Source: Pseudomonas asturiensis (GTDB taxonomy: Bacteria; Pseudomonadota; Gammaproteobacteria; Pseudomonadales; Pseudomonadaceae). From it: a stretch of DNA of 64,000 nt. The translations under genes were made by a program, and so were the position numbers. This document shows positions 34,097 to 44,559 of this stretch, piece by piece. The stretch covers positions 1-64,000 of the forward strand of contig NZ_FRDA01000005.1 of the NCBI RefSeq assembly GCF_900143095.1, read 5' to 3'. How positions within the stretch are numbered: position 1 is the stretch's first letter; every line of letters begins with the position of its first letter. The notes under the pieces were generated by a model. The model saw nothing but the letters and a program-made list of their open reading frames with translations, was not told where the DNA came from and ran no database searches.

Positions 34097-34157
34097 GCCG
34101 GCCCGATTACTGTGGAGTCGTACCTTGATAGCGTCCCCGAGCGCAAAAGGAGTCCTT

Positions 34158-34508
34158 ATGTTGAGCATCAACAAGTTTTTCCTGGCCTTGGCTTTTCTGG
34201 GTGGCAGTGCAGCAGCACAGGCTGGTGACGGCAGGCTTGACCTGACGCGCATCGAGTTCGGCAAGACCAGTGAACGGCACGACGATGCCAGCGGCTGGGG
34301 CCACGGGCTCGGTCAGCAAAACCAGCTGAATGTGTCTGCGGGGACGCTCTATTCGCCGCCGGTTTACGGCAGTCTGTCGGGCACTCACAATGGCGTGCCC
34401 GTCAGCCGTGAAATCCTGCTCGGCAGCTATGATGTAAAACAGCGTGTGCCCGTCAGCGCCCGGCTGTTGAGTACCGATGCGACGATGTCGTTTCATTCCT
34501 TGTCTTGA
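34158..34508 (+). CDS. small secreted protein heading the phoPQ operon
   Basis: The 116-residue protein has a clear signal peptide (NKFFLALAFLGGSAAAQA) and a mature part of about 94 residues without Cys. AAAAGGAG precedes the ATG at 34158. It lies 27 bases upstream of phoP and directly downstream of a four-site PhoP operator, so it is probably strongly PhoP-induced under low magnesium. In P. aeruginosa this position is held by the outer-membrane protein OprH; this protein is shorter and I see no OprH resemblance. Function is unknown. Confidence 0.8.
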   Translation: MLSINKFFLALAFLGGSAAAQAGDGRLDLTRIEFGKTSERHDDASGWGHGLGQQNQLNVSAGTLYSPPVYGSLSGTHNGVPVSREILLGSYDVKQRVPVSARLLSTDATMSFHSLS

Positions 34509-34535
34509 GGTTGGGGCTGTGCCTGGGAGGGCTGC

Positions 34536-35213
34536 ATGAAGTTGTTGGTGGTCGAGGATGAAGCACTGTTGCGTCATCACCTGCGTACACGTCTTACCGA
34601 GGCGGGGCATGTGGTGGAAGCGGTGGCCAATGCCGAAGAGGCGTTGTATCAGGTCGCGCAGTTCAACCACGACCTGGCGGTGATCGACCTGGGGCTGCCG
34701 GGTATCGGCGGGCTGGACCTGATCCGTCAGTTGCGTGCGTTGGGCAAATCGTTTCCGATCCTGATCCTGACCGCGCGCGGCAACTGGCAGGACAAGGTCG
34801 AAGGGCTGGCCGCAGGCGCCGATGACTATGTGGTCAAGCCGTTTCAGTTCGAAGAGCTGGAGGCGCGTCTGAATGCGCTGTTACGCCGCTCCAGCGGTTT
34901 CATTCAATCCACGATCACGGCCGGGCCGCTGCTGCTGGACCTCAATCGCAAACAGGCCGCGCTGTCCGAGCAGCCGCTGGCACTGACGGCGTACGAATAC
35001 CGCATCCTCGAATACCTGATGCTCCATCACCAGCAGGTGGTGCCCAAGGAGCGTCTGATGGAGCAGCTGTACCCTGACGATGACGAGCGCGATCCGAACG
35101 TGATCGAGGTGCTGGTTGGCCGTCTGCGTCGCAAACTGGACAGCAGCGTGGCCTTCAAACCGATCGAGACCGTGCGCGGCATGGGCTACCTGTTCACTGA
35201 GCGCTGTACGTGA
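34536..35213 (+). CDS. phoP: response regulator PhoP
   Basis: This OmpR-family regulator responds to low Mg2+ and cationic peptides through PhoQ. The 225-residue protein has the receiver acidic pocket VVEDEA, phospho-Asp in LAVIDLGLPGIGGLDL, ILTARG and the Lys in VVKPFQF. A winged helix follows with the recognition region PNVIEVLVGRLRRKLD. The stop overlaps the phoQ start (GTGA). A likely PhoP operator lies upstream of the operon. Confidence 0.92.
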   Translation: MKLLVVEDEALLRHHLRTRLTEAGHVVEAVANAEEALYQVAQFNHDLAVIDLGLPGIGGLDLIRQLRALGKSFPILILTARGNWQDKVEGLAAGADDYVVKPFQFEELEARLNALLRRSSGFIQSTITAGPLLLDLNRKQAALSEQPLALTAYEYRILEYLMLHHQQVVPKERLMEQLYPDDDERDPNVIEVLVGRLRRKLDSSVAFKPIETVRGMGYLFTERCT

Positions 35214-36556
35214 TTCGTTCGCTGCGCCTGCGCCTGATGCTGGGCGCTGTGACCCTTGCGGTCATTTTCATGCTGCTGATGCTGCCTGCGCTGCAGAGCG
35301 GTTTCAGCCTGGCGTTGCGTGGCGCGATCGAACAGCGGCTGGCGTCGGACGTCACCACGATGATCTCGGCGGCGCGCGTCGAGGACGATCACCTGATGAT
35401 GCCGTCGCTGTTGCCGGGCGAACAGTTCAACCTGCCCGGCAGCCGTCTGATGGGCTACATCTATAACCGTCAGGGGCAGATGGTCTGGCGTTCGCTGTCC
35501 ACCGAAGGGATGGACATCGATTACCACCCAAGTTACGACGGGCAGGGCAGTCAGTTCACCAAGATCAAGGAAATCAACGGCGACGAGTACTTCGTCTACG
35601 ACGTCGAGATTCGCCTGCTGGGCGGCCGCAACGCCGCCTTCAGTATCGTCGCGGTTCAGCCGTTGCGCGGCTATCAGGAAACCATCAATGGTTTGCGTCA
35701 GAAGCTCTATCTGGGCTTCGGCACGGCCTTGCTGGTGCTGCTGGGCCTGTTGTGGGGTGGCCTGACCTGGGGGCTGCGAGCGCTCCGAGGGCTGAGCCAG
35801 GAGCTTGATGAAGTGGAAACCGGTGCGCGTGACAGCCTGAGCGAAAAACACCCCAGCGAGCTGTTGCGCCTGACCGACTCGCTCAACCGCTTGTTGCGCA
35901 GTGAGCGCGAGCAGCGCGCCCGTTATCGTGACTCGCTGGGCGACCTTGCGCATAGCCTGAAAACCCCGCTGGCGGTGTTGCAAGGCGTCAGCGAAAACAT
36001 CGCCAAACGTCCCGAGGATGTCGAACAGGCGCGGGTGCTGCAATCGCAGATCGAGCGCATGAGTCAGCAGATCGGTTATCAGTTGCAACGTGCGAGCCTG
36101 CGCAAGAGCGGGCTGGTGCGCCATCACGTGATGCTGCGGCCGGTAGTCGAAAGCCTGTGCAATACGTTGGACAAGGTGTACCGCGACAAGCGGGTCAAGG
36201 TCACGCTGGACCTGTCGGCGCATTGCCAGGTGCATATGGAAGAGGGCGCGTTGCTGGAAATGCTCGGCAACCTGCTGGAAAACGCCTATCGCCTGTGCCT
36301 GAGCGAGGTTCGCGTCAGCTTCACCGAGTCTGCGTCAGGCGATGAGTTGTGCATCGAAGACGACGGGCCTGGCGTCCCGCAGCACCAGCGGGCACGGATT
36401 CTCGAGCGCGGCGAACGGCTTGATCGCCAGAACCCGGGGCAAGGCATTGGCCTGGCGGTGGTCAAGGACATCATCGAAAGCTACAGCGCCCGGCTGACGC
36501 TGGATGATTCGTCACTCGGAGGGGCCGCGTTCAGGATTCATTTCATGCCGGAGTAG
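35210..36556 (+). CDS. phoQ: sensor kinase PhoQ
   Basis: The 448-residue kinase has two membrane helices (around residues 10-30 and 165-190) enclosing an acidic periplasmic sensor, a HAMP region and a HisKA domain with the PhoQ-type phospho-His motif DLAHSLKTPLAVLQ. The ATPase domain contains LLENAYRLC, DDGPGVP and GQGIGLAVVKD. The GTG start overlaps the phoP stop. Substrate sensing is presumed to be Mg2+ and cationic peptides as for the family. Confidence 0.92.
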   Translation: MIRSLRLRLMLGAVTLAVIFMLLMLPALQSGFSLALRGAIEQRLASDVTTMISAARVEDDHLMMPSLLPGEQFNLPGSRLMGYIYNRQGQMVWRSLSTEGMDIDYHPSYDGQGSQFTKIKEINGDEYFVYDVEIRLLGGRNAAFSIVAVQPLRGYQETINGLRQKLYLGFGTALLVLLGLLWGGLTWGLRALRGLSQELDEVETGARDSLSEKHPSELLRLTDSLNRLLRSEREQRARYRDSLGDLAHSLKTPLAVLQGVSENIAKRPEDVEQARVLQSQIERMSQQIGYQLQRASLRKSGLVRHHVMLRPVVESLCNTLDKVYRDKRVKVTLDLSAHCQVHMEEGALLEMLGNLLENAYRLCLSEVRVSFTESASGDELCIEDDGPGVPQHQRARILERGERLDRQNPGQGIGLAVVKDIIESYSARLTLDDSSLGGAAFRIHFMPE

Positions 36557-36651
36557 GTGGGGGGCTGAATGTGACGCGGAGCGTTATGCACAGTTGCGGA
36601 AGGCCCGCAAAACGGGGTCCAAACGCAAGTCCCTGACACGATGCAGACCCC

Positions 36652-36742
36652 GTGGGGGAGGCGGCTTGCCGGCGATGGCGTCAGTTCAGTCACTGATAGG
36701 TCACTTCGGAACAAGCATCGCCGGCATGCCGCCTCCCCCCGT
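36652..36742. repeat. inverted REP pair
   Basis: gtgggggaggcggcttgccg at the left and ggcatgccgcctccccccgt at the right form an inverted pair of REP units downstream of phoQ. A half-copy of the acgcggagcgt repeat lies just before it near 36575. Confidence 0.8.
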
Positions 36743-36879
36743 CCGTTGGTTGCAGCAATGCTGGTGTGTAACGACGAGTGCTCTGCGTGGATAGGCCGCT
36801 CAGGACGGCCCGCGTCCGATCCAGTACTCGCTGCACAAGGCGGATACCCGCCACTGCAGCCGGGTTTTTAGCTCGTTAC

Positions 36880-36904
36880 GGCGGAAAACCGCCACCGCTT
36901 TTTT
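36880..36904 (+). terminator. possible terminator upstream of dctA
   Basis: GGCGG-aaaa-CCGCC is followed after five bases by a run of six T. The gap before the T-run weakens the call. It would insulate dctA from upstream transcription. Confidence 0.4.
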
Positions 36905-36968
36905 CCGTTTAAGGCTATCGTCAGCCTGGCGCCCTTGTAATCCGTGGTGCTGATGTCCTTTGCCTCCA

Positions 36969-36984
36969 TGGCACGCCTATTGCT
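36969..36984 (+). promoter_or_regulatory. sigma-54 promoter of dctA
   Basis: TGGCACGCCTATTGCT matches the −24/−12 consensus TGGCACG-N4-TTGCW exactly. It lies 129 bases before the dctA ATG. RpoN and DctD-dependent expression of dctA is established in related bacteria. I could not delimit the DctD sites. Confidence 0.85.
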
Positions 36985-37112
36985 ATATATCCAGCAGAGG
37001 TCTGCCTTGCGCAGCTCGACAAAACAAATCCCTCCAATGCAGGAGGGTTAGCGCTTTATAGGCTCGCGCGCATCCGGTGAAGATGCCGACGACGCCCTTG
37101 AGGATAACTGCA

Positions 37113-38465
37113 ATGACGACTCGTCAGCCCATCTACAAATCTCTCTATTTTCAGGTAATCGTAGCGATTGTTATCGGTATCCTGATCGGCCACTTCTACC
37201 CTGATACCGGCAAGGCCCTCAAGCCGCTGGGTGACGGGTTCATCAAGCTGATCAAGATGGTGATCGCCCCCATCATCTTCTGTACGGTCGTGAGCGGCAT
37301 CGCCGGCATGCAGAACATGAAGTCGGTCGGCAAGACCGGTGGCTACGCACTGCTGTACTTCGAAATCGTTTCGACCATCGCCCTGTTGATCGGCCTGATC
37401 GTTGTGAACGTGGTCCAGCCGGGCGCCGGCATGAACATCGACGTCAGCACCCTGGACGCCTCCAAGATCGCGGCTTATGTAACCGCCAGTAAAGACCAGA
37501 GCATCGTCGGCTTTATCCTCAACGTGATCCCGAACACCATCGTCGGCGCGTTCGCCAACGGCGATATCCTGCAAGTCCTGATGTTCTCGGTGATCTTCGG
37601 TTTCGCCCTGCATCGCCTGGGTGCTTATGGCAAGCCGGTCCTGGACTTCATCGATCGCTTCGCTCACGTGATGTTCAACATCATCAACATGATCATGAAG
37701 CTGGCACCCGTCGGTGCGTTCGGTGCCATGGCCTTCACCATCGGTGCCTACGGCGTGAGCTCGCTGGTGCAGTTGGGTCAGTTGATGATCTGCTTCTACA
37801 TCACCTGCTTCCTGTTTGTGGTGATCGTGCTGGGCGCCATCTGCCGCGCGCACGGTTTCAGCGTCTTCAAACTGGTTCGCTACATCCGTGAAGAACTGTT
37901 GATCGTACTGGGTACGTCCTCGTCGGAATCGGCCCTGCCACGCATGCTGATCAAGATGGAGCGTCTGGGTGCCCAGAAGTCTGTCGTGGGTCTGGTTATC
38001 CCGACTGGCTACTCGTTCAACCTGGACGGTACGTCGATCTACCTGACCATGGCGGCCGTGTTCATCGCTCAGGCGACCAACACCCACATGGACATCACTC
38101 ACCAGATCACCCTGCTGCTGGTTCTGCTGCTGTCGTCCAAAGGTGCTGCTGGCGTGACCGGTAGCGGCTTCATCGTTCTGGCTGCAACCCTGTCGGCTGT
38201 TGGCCACCTGCCGGTTGCCGGTCTGGCGCTGATCCTGGGTATCGACCGCTTCATGTCCGAAGCCCGCGCCCTGACCAACCTGGTGGGTAACGCTGTTGCC
38301 ACCGTCGTGGTTGCCAAGTGGGTTGGCGAGCTGGACACCGACAAGCTGCAGTCCGAGCTGGCTTCCGGCGGTTCCGCGATTCTGGAAACCCGTCCTGAAG
38401 ACGATCTGGGCGTCGCTGAAGGTCCGACTCCAGCCAATGCTGTGAACACCGGTAAAACAGTCTGA
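37113..38465 (+). CDS. dctA: C4-dicarboxylate transporter DctA
   Basis: DctA imports succinate, fumarate and malate with protons or Na+ across the inner membrane. The 450-residue protein has the DAACS-family core: [13 protein letters not shown] (reentrant loop HP1), [17 protein letters not shown] (helix 7) and [20 protein letters not shown] (HP2). GAGGATAA precedes the ATG at 37113; a GTG at 37077 adds an atypical extension. It has its own sigma-54 promoter and a strong terminator. Confidence 0.96.
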   Translation: MTTRQPIYKSLYFQVIVAIVIGILIGHFYPDTGKALKPLGDGFIKLIKMVIAPIIFCTVVSGIAGMQNMKSVGKTGGYALLYFEIVSTIALLIGLIVVNVVQPGAGMNIDVSTLDASKIAAYVTASKDQSIVGFILNVIPNTIVGAFANGDILQVLMFSVIFGFALHRLGAYGKPVLDFIDRFAHVMFNIINMIMKLAPVGAFGAMAFTIGAYGVSSLVQLGQLMICFYITCFLFVVIVLGAICRAHGFSVFKLVRYIREELLIVLGTSSSESALPRMLIKMERLGAQKSVVGLVIPTGYSFNLDGTSIYLTMAAVFIAQATNTHMDITHQITLLLVLLLSSKGAAGVTGSGFIVLAATLSAVGHLPVAGLALILGIDRFMSEARALTNLVGNAVATVVVAKWVGELDTDKLQSELASGGSAILETRPEDDLGVAEGPTPANAVNTGKTV

Positions 38466-38481
38466 TCATCATCAGGCCATG

Positions 38482-38511
38482 AAAAAAACCCATCTTCGGA
38501 TGGGTTTTTTT
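38482..38511. terminator. bidirectional terminator between dctA and sprT
   Basis: AAAAAAACCCAT and ATGGGTTTTTTT flank a cttcgg loop. A/T runs on both sides let it serve both converging genes. Confidence 0.92.
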
Positions 38512-38532
38512 ACGCCTGCGGTTCAGCGGCCG

Positions 38533-39027
38533 CTACTCGGTTCTCGTTTCGCCACTGAACACCAGCGTCTGACGGCAGCGTCTGCACAGATAGCGCCGAC
38601 CCTTGCTGACCATGCTGTGGCGCTGGGCGGTGAACGGGAAGTCGCTGTCGGCGCACGGGCAGCGATAGATGTAGCGCGTCACGCTGCGACGCTTGACGGC
38701 GTAGGTGTGGCAGCGGTTGGGCGGCAGTTCGTACACGCCGCGCATGATCAACTGCCACTCTTCGCCATGCGGCTGAATGCTGCCACCGAACAGTTGATGG
38801 GCGATCAGGTGCGCGACTTCATGCGGCACCGTCTGGCGCAGGAAATCCTCGGCGTTCTCCTGATAAAGCTGCGGATTGAAGCGCAGCAGGTTCTCGTGCA
38901 AATGGGCAACGCCCGCTTTCTGACCGCGCAGCTTGAAGCTGACGACCGGCCGTTTGAACGTGCGTTTAAAGAAGGCTTCGGCTTGTTGATAGCAGATTTC
39001 GACGCGGGAATTGAGTTGCTCGGGCAT
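38533..39027 (-). CDS. sprT: SprT-like zinc metalloprotein
   Basis: The 164-residue protein has the SprT zinc motif PHEVAHLIAH (HExxH) and a C-terminal zinc ribbon with paired Cys (YRCPC; RRYLCRRCRQ). It is related to the eukaryotic Spartan protease that acts on DNA-protein crosslinks. The bacterial role is not well defined. Length is normal for the family. Confidence 0.92.
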   Translation of the reverse strand: MPEQLNSRVEICYQQAEAFFKRTFKRPVVSFKLRGQKAGVAHLHENLLRFNPQLYQENAEDFLRQTVPHEVAHLIAHQLFGGSIQPHGEEWQLIMRGVYELPPNRCHTYAVKRRSVTRYIYRCPCADSDFPFTAQRHSMVSKGRRYLCRRCRQTLVFSGETRTE

Positions 39028-39148
39028 GCTGTGTGGCTCTCCAATGCGCCCAGTATGCCGGAATGTGGGGGGCAGCTGAAAATGTCAGCCGCCAGATGGT
39101 CATTGACATGGACAGGCCTGCGCCTTGGCAGACCCGCTCAGCGCATGC

Positions 39149-39748
39149 TCAATGGGTGTATTGCGGACCTATTCCGATACCCCAGAGCACAACGGTAAAC
39201 GCCATGATTGCAACCAGTACCACCAGACCGACCGCCAGTACGGAACTGGAGAACATGAAACCCTCTTCAGAAGGCAGATTCATGAAGGTCGGCAGGCCGA
39301 CGTAAAGCAGGTACACCGTGTAACAGACCGCTGCTGTCCCCACCACCATGCCCAGCCACAGGTGCGGATAGAGCGCCGCCAGTCCGCCGAAGAACAGTGG
39401 CGTGGCTGTGTAGGTGGTGAATGCGATGCAGTGTGCGAGTGTTGGCGTGGCGTCATAGGTGCGCGCCATCCAGTGAATGAAGCTGCCCATGACGCCCACC
39501 CCGGCCAGCATGGAGAGGTAGGACATGATCGCCATGCCCATCGCGCTGCCATGGGTGAGCATGACCGGCGGACGCTCGCCGATCACCCAGCCCACCTGCG
39601 TGGTGCCTATATAAGCTGAAACGACTGGAATGGCGGCTAGAATCAACGTGTGCGTGAGGTACAGGTGGCCGATGGTCTCTTCCTCGCCACGGATCTGCTT
39701 CCATTCCCGATCGGGGTGCGTGAACAGCCCCCAGACGTGATGGATCAT
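39149..39748 (-). CDS. Yip1-family inner-membrane protein
   Basis: The 199-residue protein has about five membrane segments and starts with the family pattern MIHHVWGLFTHPDREWKQI, followed by the Yip1 domain helices. Its function in bacteria is unknown. It is flanked by sprT on the same strand and ttcA on the other. Confidence 0.85.
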   Translation of the reverse strand: MIHHVWGLFTHPDREWKQIRGEEETIGHLYLTHTLILAAIPVVSAYIGTTQVGWVIGERPPVMLTHGSAMGMAIMSYLSMLAGVGVMGSFIHWMARTYDATPTLAHCIAFTTYTATPLFFGGLAALYPHLWLGMVVGTAAVCYTVYLLYVGLPTFMNLPSEEGFMFSSSVLAVGLVVLVAIMAFTVVLWGIGIGPQYTH

Positions 39749-39966
39749 GAGCGTACTCCCCGATAGTCGGATTCGCCTTCATCGATCAGTATAGAAACCT
39801 CGCCCGTCGATATCACCGTAGGCTTAGAGCGTTTGGTGATGTGCGGCTCGCTGTTAATAGCTCACGGCACTGAGTGTCCACACAAGCGCCTTGTTTAACC
39901 CGCTCGCGGTTTTGCGTAAAATGGCCGCCTTTTCTCACTGTCATCGTCAGCGGATACCACCAGTAC

Positions 39967-40791
39967 ATGGGCACCCTTTCAGTCAATCAGAACAAACTGC
40001 AGAAACGCCTGCGTCGGCTGGCCGGCGAAGCGGTTGCCGACTTCAACATGATTGAGGAGGGTGACAAGGTCATGGTCTGCCTGTCCGGTGGCAAGGACAG
40101 TTACACCATGCTGGATGTGCTGATGCACTTGCAGAAAGTCGCGCCGATCAAGTTCGACATTGTCGCCGTGAACATGGACCAGAAGCAGCCCGGCTTTCCC
40201 GAGCATGTGCTGCCGGCATACCTGAAAGCGCTGGGCGTCGAATACCACATCGTCGAGAAAGACACCTATTCGGTGGTCAAGGAATTGATTCCTGAGGGCA
40301 AGACCACCTGCTCGCTGTGCTCGCGCCTGCGCCGCGGCACGCTGTACACCTTCGCCGACGAGATCGGCGCGACCAAAATGGCGCTGGGTCATCACCGCGA
40401 CGATATCGTCGAGACCTTCTTCCTCAACCTGTTCTTCAACGGTTCGCTCAAGGCCATGCCGCCCAAGCTGCGTGCTGACGATGGCCGCAACGTGGTGATC
40501 CGTCCGCTGGCTTACTGCCACGAGAGTGACATTCAACGCTATTCGGATTTCAAAGAGTTTCCGATCATCCCGTGCAACCTGTGCGGCTCGCAGGAAAACC
40601 TGCAGCGCCAGGTGGTCAAGGACATGCTTCAGGACTGGGAACGCAAAACGCCAGGCCGCACCGAAAGCATCTTCCGCGCCCTGCAAAATGTGCAGCCGTC
40701 GCAACTGGCCGACCGCAACCTGTTCGATTTCACCCAGCTGCGCATCGACGAGACCGCTGCTTCGCGGTTCGTCAACGTGGTCAATATCTGA
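39967..40791 (+). CDS. ttcA: tRNA 2-thiocytidine(32) synthetase TtcA
   Basis: TtcA thiolates C32 of certain tRNAs with an oxygen-sensitive [4Fe-4S] cluster and ATP. The 274-residue protein has the PP-loop SGGKDSYTM and the two CxxC motifs TTCSLCSRL and IPCNLCGSQ. The start at 39967 ([17 protein letters not shown]) is standard for pseudomonads although the ribosome site is weak. Confidence 0.95.
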   Translation: MGTLSVNQNKLQKRLRRLAGEAVADFNMIEEGDKVMVCLSGGKDSYTMLDVLMHLQKVAPIKFDIVAVNMDQKQPGFPEHVLPAYLKALGVEYHIVEKDTYSVVKELIPEGKTTCSLCSRLRRGTLYTFADEIGATKMALGHHRDDIVETFFLNLFFNGSLKAMPPKLRADDGRNVVIRPLAYCHESDIQRYSDFKEFPIIPCNLCGSQENLQRQVVKDMLQDWERKTPGRTESIFRALQNVQPSQLADRNLFDFTQLRIDETAASRFVNVVNI

Positions 40792-40797
40792 GCGTGA

Positions 40798-41469
40798 TCA
40801 GTGGTTGACGGTGAACGCCAGCATGGCTGACAGCTGGCACATCGGCCTGCCACTTTCGGCGTGCCACTGATTGAACGCATCCTGCACGATGGCCTGATCG
40901 CGTTTGCTGGTCGGCACTTTGTCGACGATGTCCTGCGCGTTCAGCGCTGCCACCACGTCGTAGCTGGGAATGAACGTGTCTTTGCCCACCATGCGCAGGA
41001 AGCGCGGCGCGGACAGCCCGCCCATCTGGTTACCGTGCTTGGCCAGGTACTGCCACAGCCCGGTGATGTTATCGACAGGCCACTGGGCGATGAACTGGCC
41101 GAAACTGCCGTGTTCCTGTTCGATGTCCAGGATCAGTTGCGCGTTGCGTGGCACGCTCTTGAGCTTGCCCAGGTGGCGAATGATGCGCGCATCCTGCATC
41201 AGGCGCTCCAGGTGGTCGGCCCCCATCAAGACGACTTTTTCGGGGTCGAAGCGAAAGAATACCTCTTCGAACGCCGGCCATTTGGAGTCCACAAGGCTGT
41301 GTTTGAGACCGGCTCGAAACACGCGCAGGGCAAGGGTAGACAAGTAGCGGTCAGCGCTGATGGCTTGCAGCTGTTTGGGCGTTTTGGGTGTGGGTAGATG
41401 GGCTTCCAGTGCTTTGGCGGAGCCGAAACGGTTCAGGCAATACTCGTTCAGCCATTTGTAATCGTGCAT
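40798..41469 (-). CDS. DNA-3-methyladenine glycosylase I family protein
   Basis: The 223-residue protein resembles the Tag-related glycosylases with a helix-hairpin-helix-like core (QYLAKHGNQMGGLSAPRFLR, then GKDTFIPSYDVVAAL with a candidate catalytic Asp). Such enzymes excise 3-methyladenine in base-excision repair. It converges with ttcA, with 6 bases between the stops. The exact substrate is not proven. Confidence 0.8.
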   Translation of the reverse strand: MHDYKWLNEYCLNRFGSAKALEAHLPTPKTPKQLQAISADRYLSTLALRVFRAGLKHSLVDSKWPAFEEVFFRFDPEKVVLMGADHLERLMQDARIIRHLGKLKSVPRNAQLILDIEQEHGSFGQFIAQWPVDNITGLWQYLAKHGNQMGGLSAPRFLRMVGKDTFIPSYDVVAALNAQDIVDKVPTSKRDQAIVQDAFNQWHAESGRPMCQLSAMLAFTVNH

Positions 41470-41507
41470 CGGTTCTCCAAAGGACAGTCAAAAGGCAGGT
41501 CGAGGGT

Positions 41508-42872
<1,365 letters not shown>

Positions 42873-43004
42873 TTGCAGGTCGCATATTGCTGGGAGTGGC
42901 GCGTATTCTACCCACGCGAGGGCACTGTTCGACATATCGAGTGGTCAATAGTCGTATTCGCGGTCATAAGTAACCGGTCTTCAGAGTCGAGGAAGGAAGC
43001 ACAG

Positions 43005-43472
43005 ATGGTAAGGCGATTGGCAGCAGCGGTGACGCTTATCGGCAGTTTGCTGCTCAGCGGGTGTGGCGTGGATCTGGGCGCGGACCAGAACGGCCAGAAG
43101 GTGTCCAGCGAGCGCATTGATGGCCACTGGCTGGTGGTGAACTACTGGGCCGAATGGTGCGGGCCGTGCCGGACGGAGATCCCTGAATTCAATACCTTGT
43201 CCGAGCAGTTGAAGGACAAGAAGGTCACGGTGCTGGGCGTCAACTTCGACAACCTGCAGGGCGACGAGCTGAAAAAGGCCGCGGACGCGCTGGGCATCAA
43301 ATTCACCGTGCTGGCGCAGGACCCGGCCGAGCGCTACGACCTGCCGCCGTCCGAGGCGTTGCCGGTGACGTACATCATCGACGACAAGGGCAAGATGCGT
43401 GAGCAGTTGCTGGGCGAACAGTCTGCTGCGACCGTGATCCAGAAGCTCAAGACGCTGCGTGGGGAAGGGTGA
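43005..43472 (+). CDS. TlpA-like thioredoxin-fold lipoprotein
   Basis: The 155-residue protein has a lipoprotein signal (lipobox LLLSGC, Cys20) and a thioredoxin fold with the redox motif AEWCGPCRTE (Cys52 and Cys55) and the cis-Pro in ALPVTYI. It should act in the periplasm as a thiol-disulphide reductase. GGAAGG precedes the ATG. It is divergent from arsC. Confidence 0.92.
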   Translation: MVRRLAAAVTLIGSLLLSGCGVDLGADQNGQKVSSERIDGHWLVVNYWAEWCGPCRTEIPEFNTLSEQLKDKKVTVLGVNFDNLQGDELKKAADALGIKFTVLAQDPAERYDLPPSEALPVTYIIDDKGKMREQLLGEQSAATVIQKLKTLRGEG

Positions 43473-43560
43473 TTCAAGGCTGACGATCTGAGCGCAGACG
43501 GTGGGAGGCGCCACCACGTCTTTGATCGCGTTTCTTCAGTCAGTTACAGGTTGTTTGATA

Positions 43561-43643
43561 AGAAGCGGTTTGCCGGCGATCCGGTTTTTCAGGCGACCTG
43601 TCATCGGCTGAATTGATGCCATCGCCGGCAAGTCGCTTCCCAC
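43561..43643. repeat. inverted REP pair, partly degenerate
   Basis: aagcggtttgccggcgat and atcgccggcaagtcgcttcc face each other in the 200-base gap between two converging genes. A half unit gtgggaggcg lies at 43501. Confidence 0.7.
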
Positions 43644-43672
43644 AAAGAAGGTGTTTGTTCAGCCGTTTTTTA

Positions 43673-44080
43673 TCAGCTCTCTTCCAGCCAGAACCGCAGC
43701 GGCTTGCCTTCAGCCGGCCACAAACGCAATTGCTGAATCGGCGAGATGTCCCAGCGTTGCACGGTGGACATGGATTTCAGGAAACGCTGTTCCTGCTCCA
43801 TCAGCGCCGGTGCACACATCTTGCGGGTCTTGCCCAGGGCACCGAAGCTGATGGTGCCGTCCCGCAAACTGTAAGGTGCAAACCAGTGATTGCAGCCCGC
43901 GTTGCCATAAGCGCGACCGTCGGCACCGAGTGTCATGGTCAGGCGGCTGTTGTCGATCAGCGGACGTTCACCGATCCACTCCATCACATAGCTTCGGTCC
44001 TGCTGAATGGTCGGCGTCTGCGTCGCGCAGCCTGCCAACAGTGCGCTACCGATCAGGCTTGCAAGTAACCACTGTCTCAT
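43673..44080 (-). CDS. META/HslJ-like lipoprotein
   Basis: The 135-residue protein has a lipoprotein signal (lipobox LLAGC, Cys18) and a META-type domain (LTMTLGADGRAYGNAGCNHWFAPY). HslJ-like proteins are outer-membrane or periplasmic lipoproteins of uncertain role. Its start overlaps the end of the upstream gene (ATGA), so they are coupled. Confidence 0.85.
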   Translation of the reverse strand: MRQWLLASLIGSALLAGCATQTPTIQQDRSYVMEWIGERPLIDNSRLTMTLGADGRAYGNAGCNHWFAPYSLRDGTISFGALGKTRKMCAPALMEQEQRFLKSMSTVQRWDISPIQQLRLWPAEGKPLRFWLEES

Positions 44081-44514
44081 GCCGCTGGCCCCTGGCACTT
44101 CTTGCAGAAATGCTTCTCGCCTTCGGTTTTCCAGCCCAGTTCCGCAATGCGGGCGGTGGCGGCAGGTTTCTGCGCTTTGACGCCCAGCTTGCTCTCGACC
44201 ATGAACTCGAACTTCAACTCCGCGTTGCAGCGGTCGCAGTGGACCTGCCACTCATGGATTGCCAGTTCGTCGAAGACCGGACCGTGGGCTACCGCCACCC
44301 ATTGCCCGGGCGGGTTGATCAGGTGCCGGACTTTCTCGACCGACAGACGCATGTAAAGGCTCTTGCTGCCCTTGATGGTCACCAACAGTTGGTCGTTGTT
44401 GTGGATCGAGCCGCCGTTGCCGGTGACCTGATAGCGACCAGGTCCCAGGGTGCGGCATTCGGTCAGCGTGTGTTGCGGGTTGAGCATGCTGTAGCGGAAA
44501 TCGTGTTCGGCCAT
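44077..44514 (-). CDS. hypothetical protein with zinc-ribbon-like Cys pairs
   Basis: The 145-residue soluble protein has two CxxC pairs (VHCDRCNAE and HFCKKCQG) that could bind zinc. The N-terminal half (GPGRYQVTGNGGSIHNND) is not recognised. It is coupled to the downstream META lipoprotein gene. Function unknown. Confidence 0.75.
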   Translation of the reverse strand: MAEHDFRYSMLNPQHTLTECRTLGPGRYQVTGNGGSIHNNDQLLVTIKGSKSLYMRLSVEKVRHLINPPGQWVAVAHGPVFDELAIHEWQVHCDRCNAELKFEFMVESKLGVKAQKPAATARIAELGWKTEGEKHFCKKCQGPAA

Positions 44515-44559
44515 GGGTCCTCCAAAATTGCGCGCATCCTAACATGCACGGGCGCGAGG

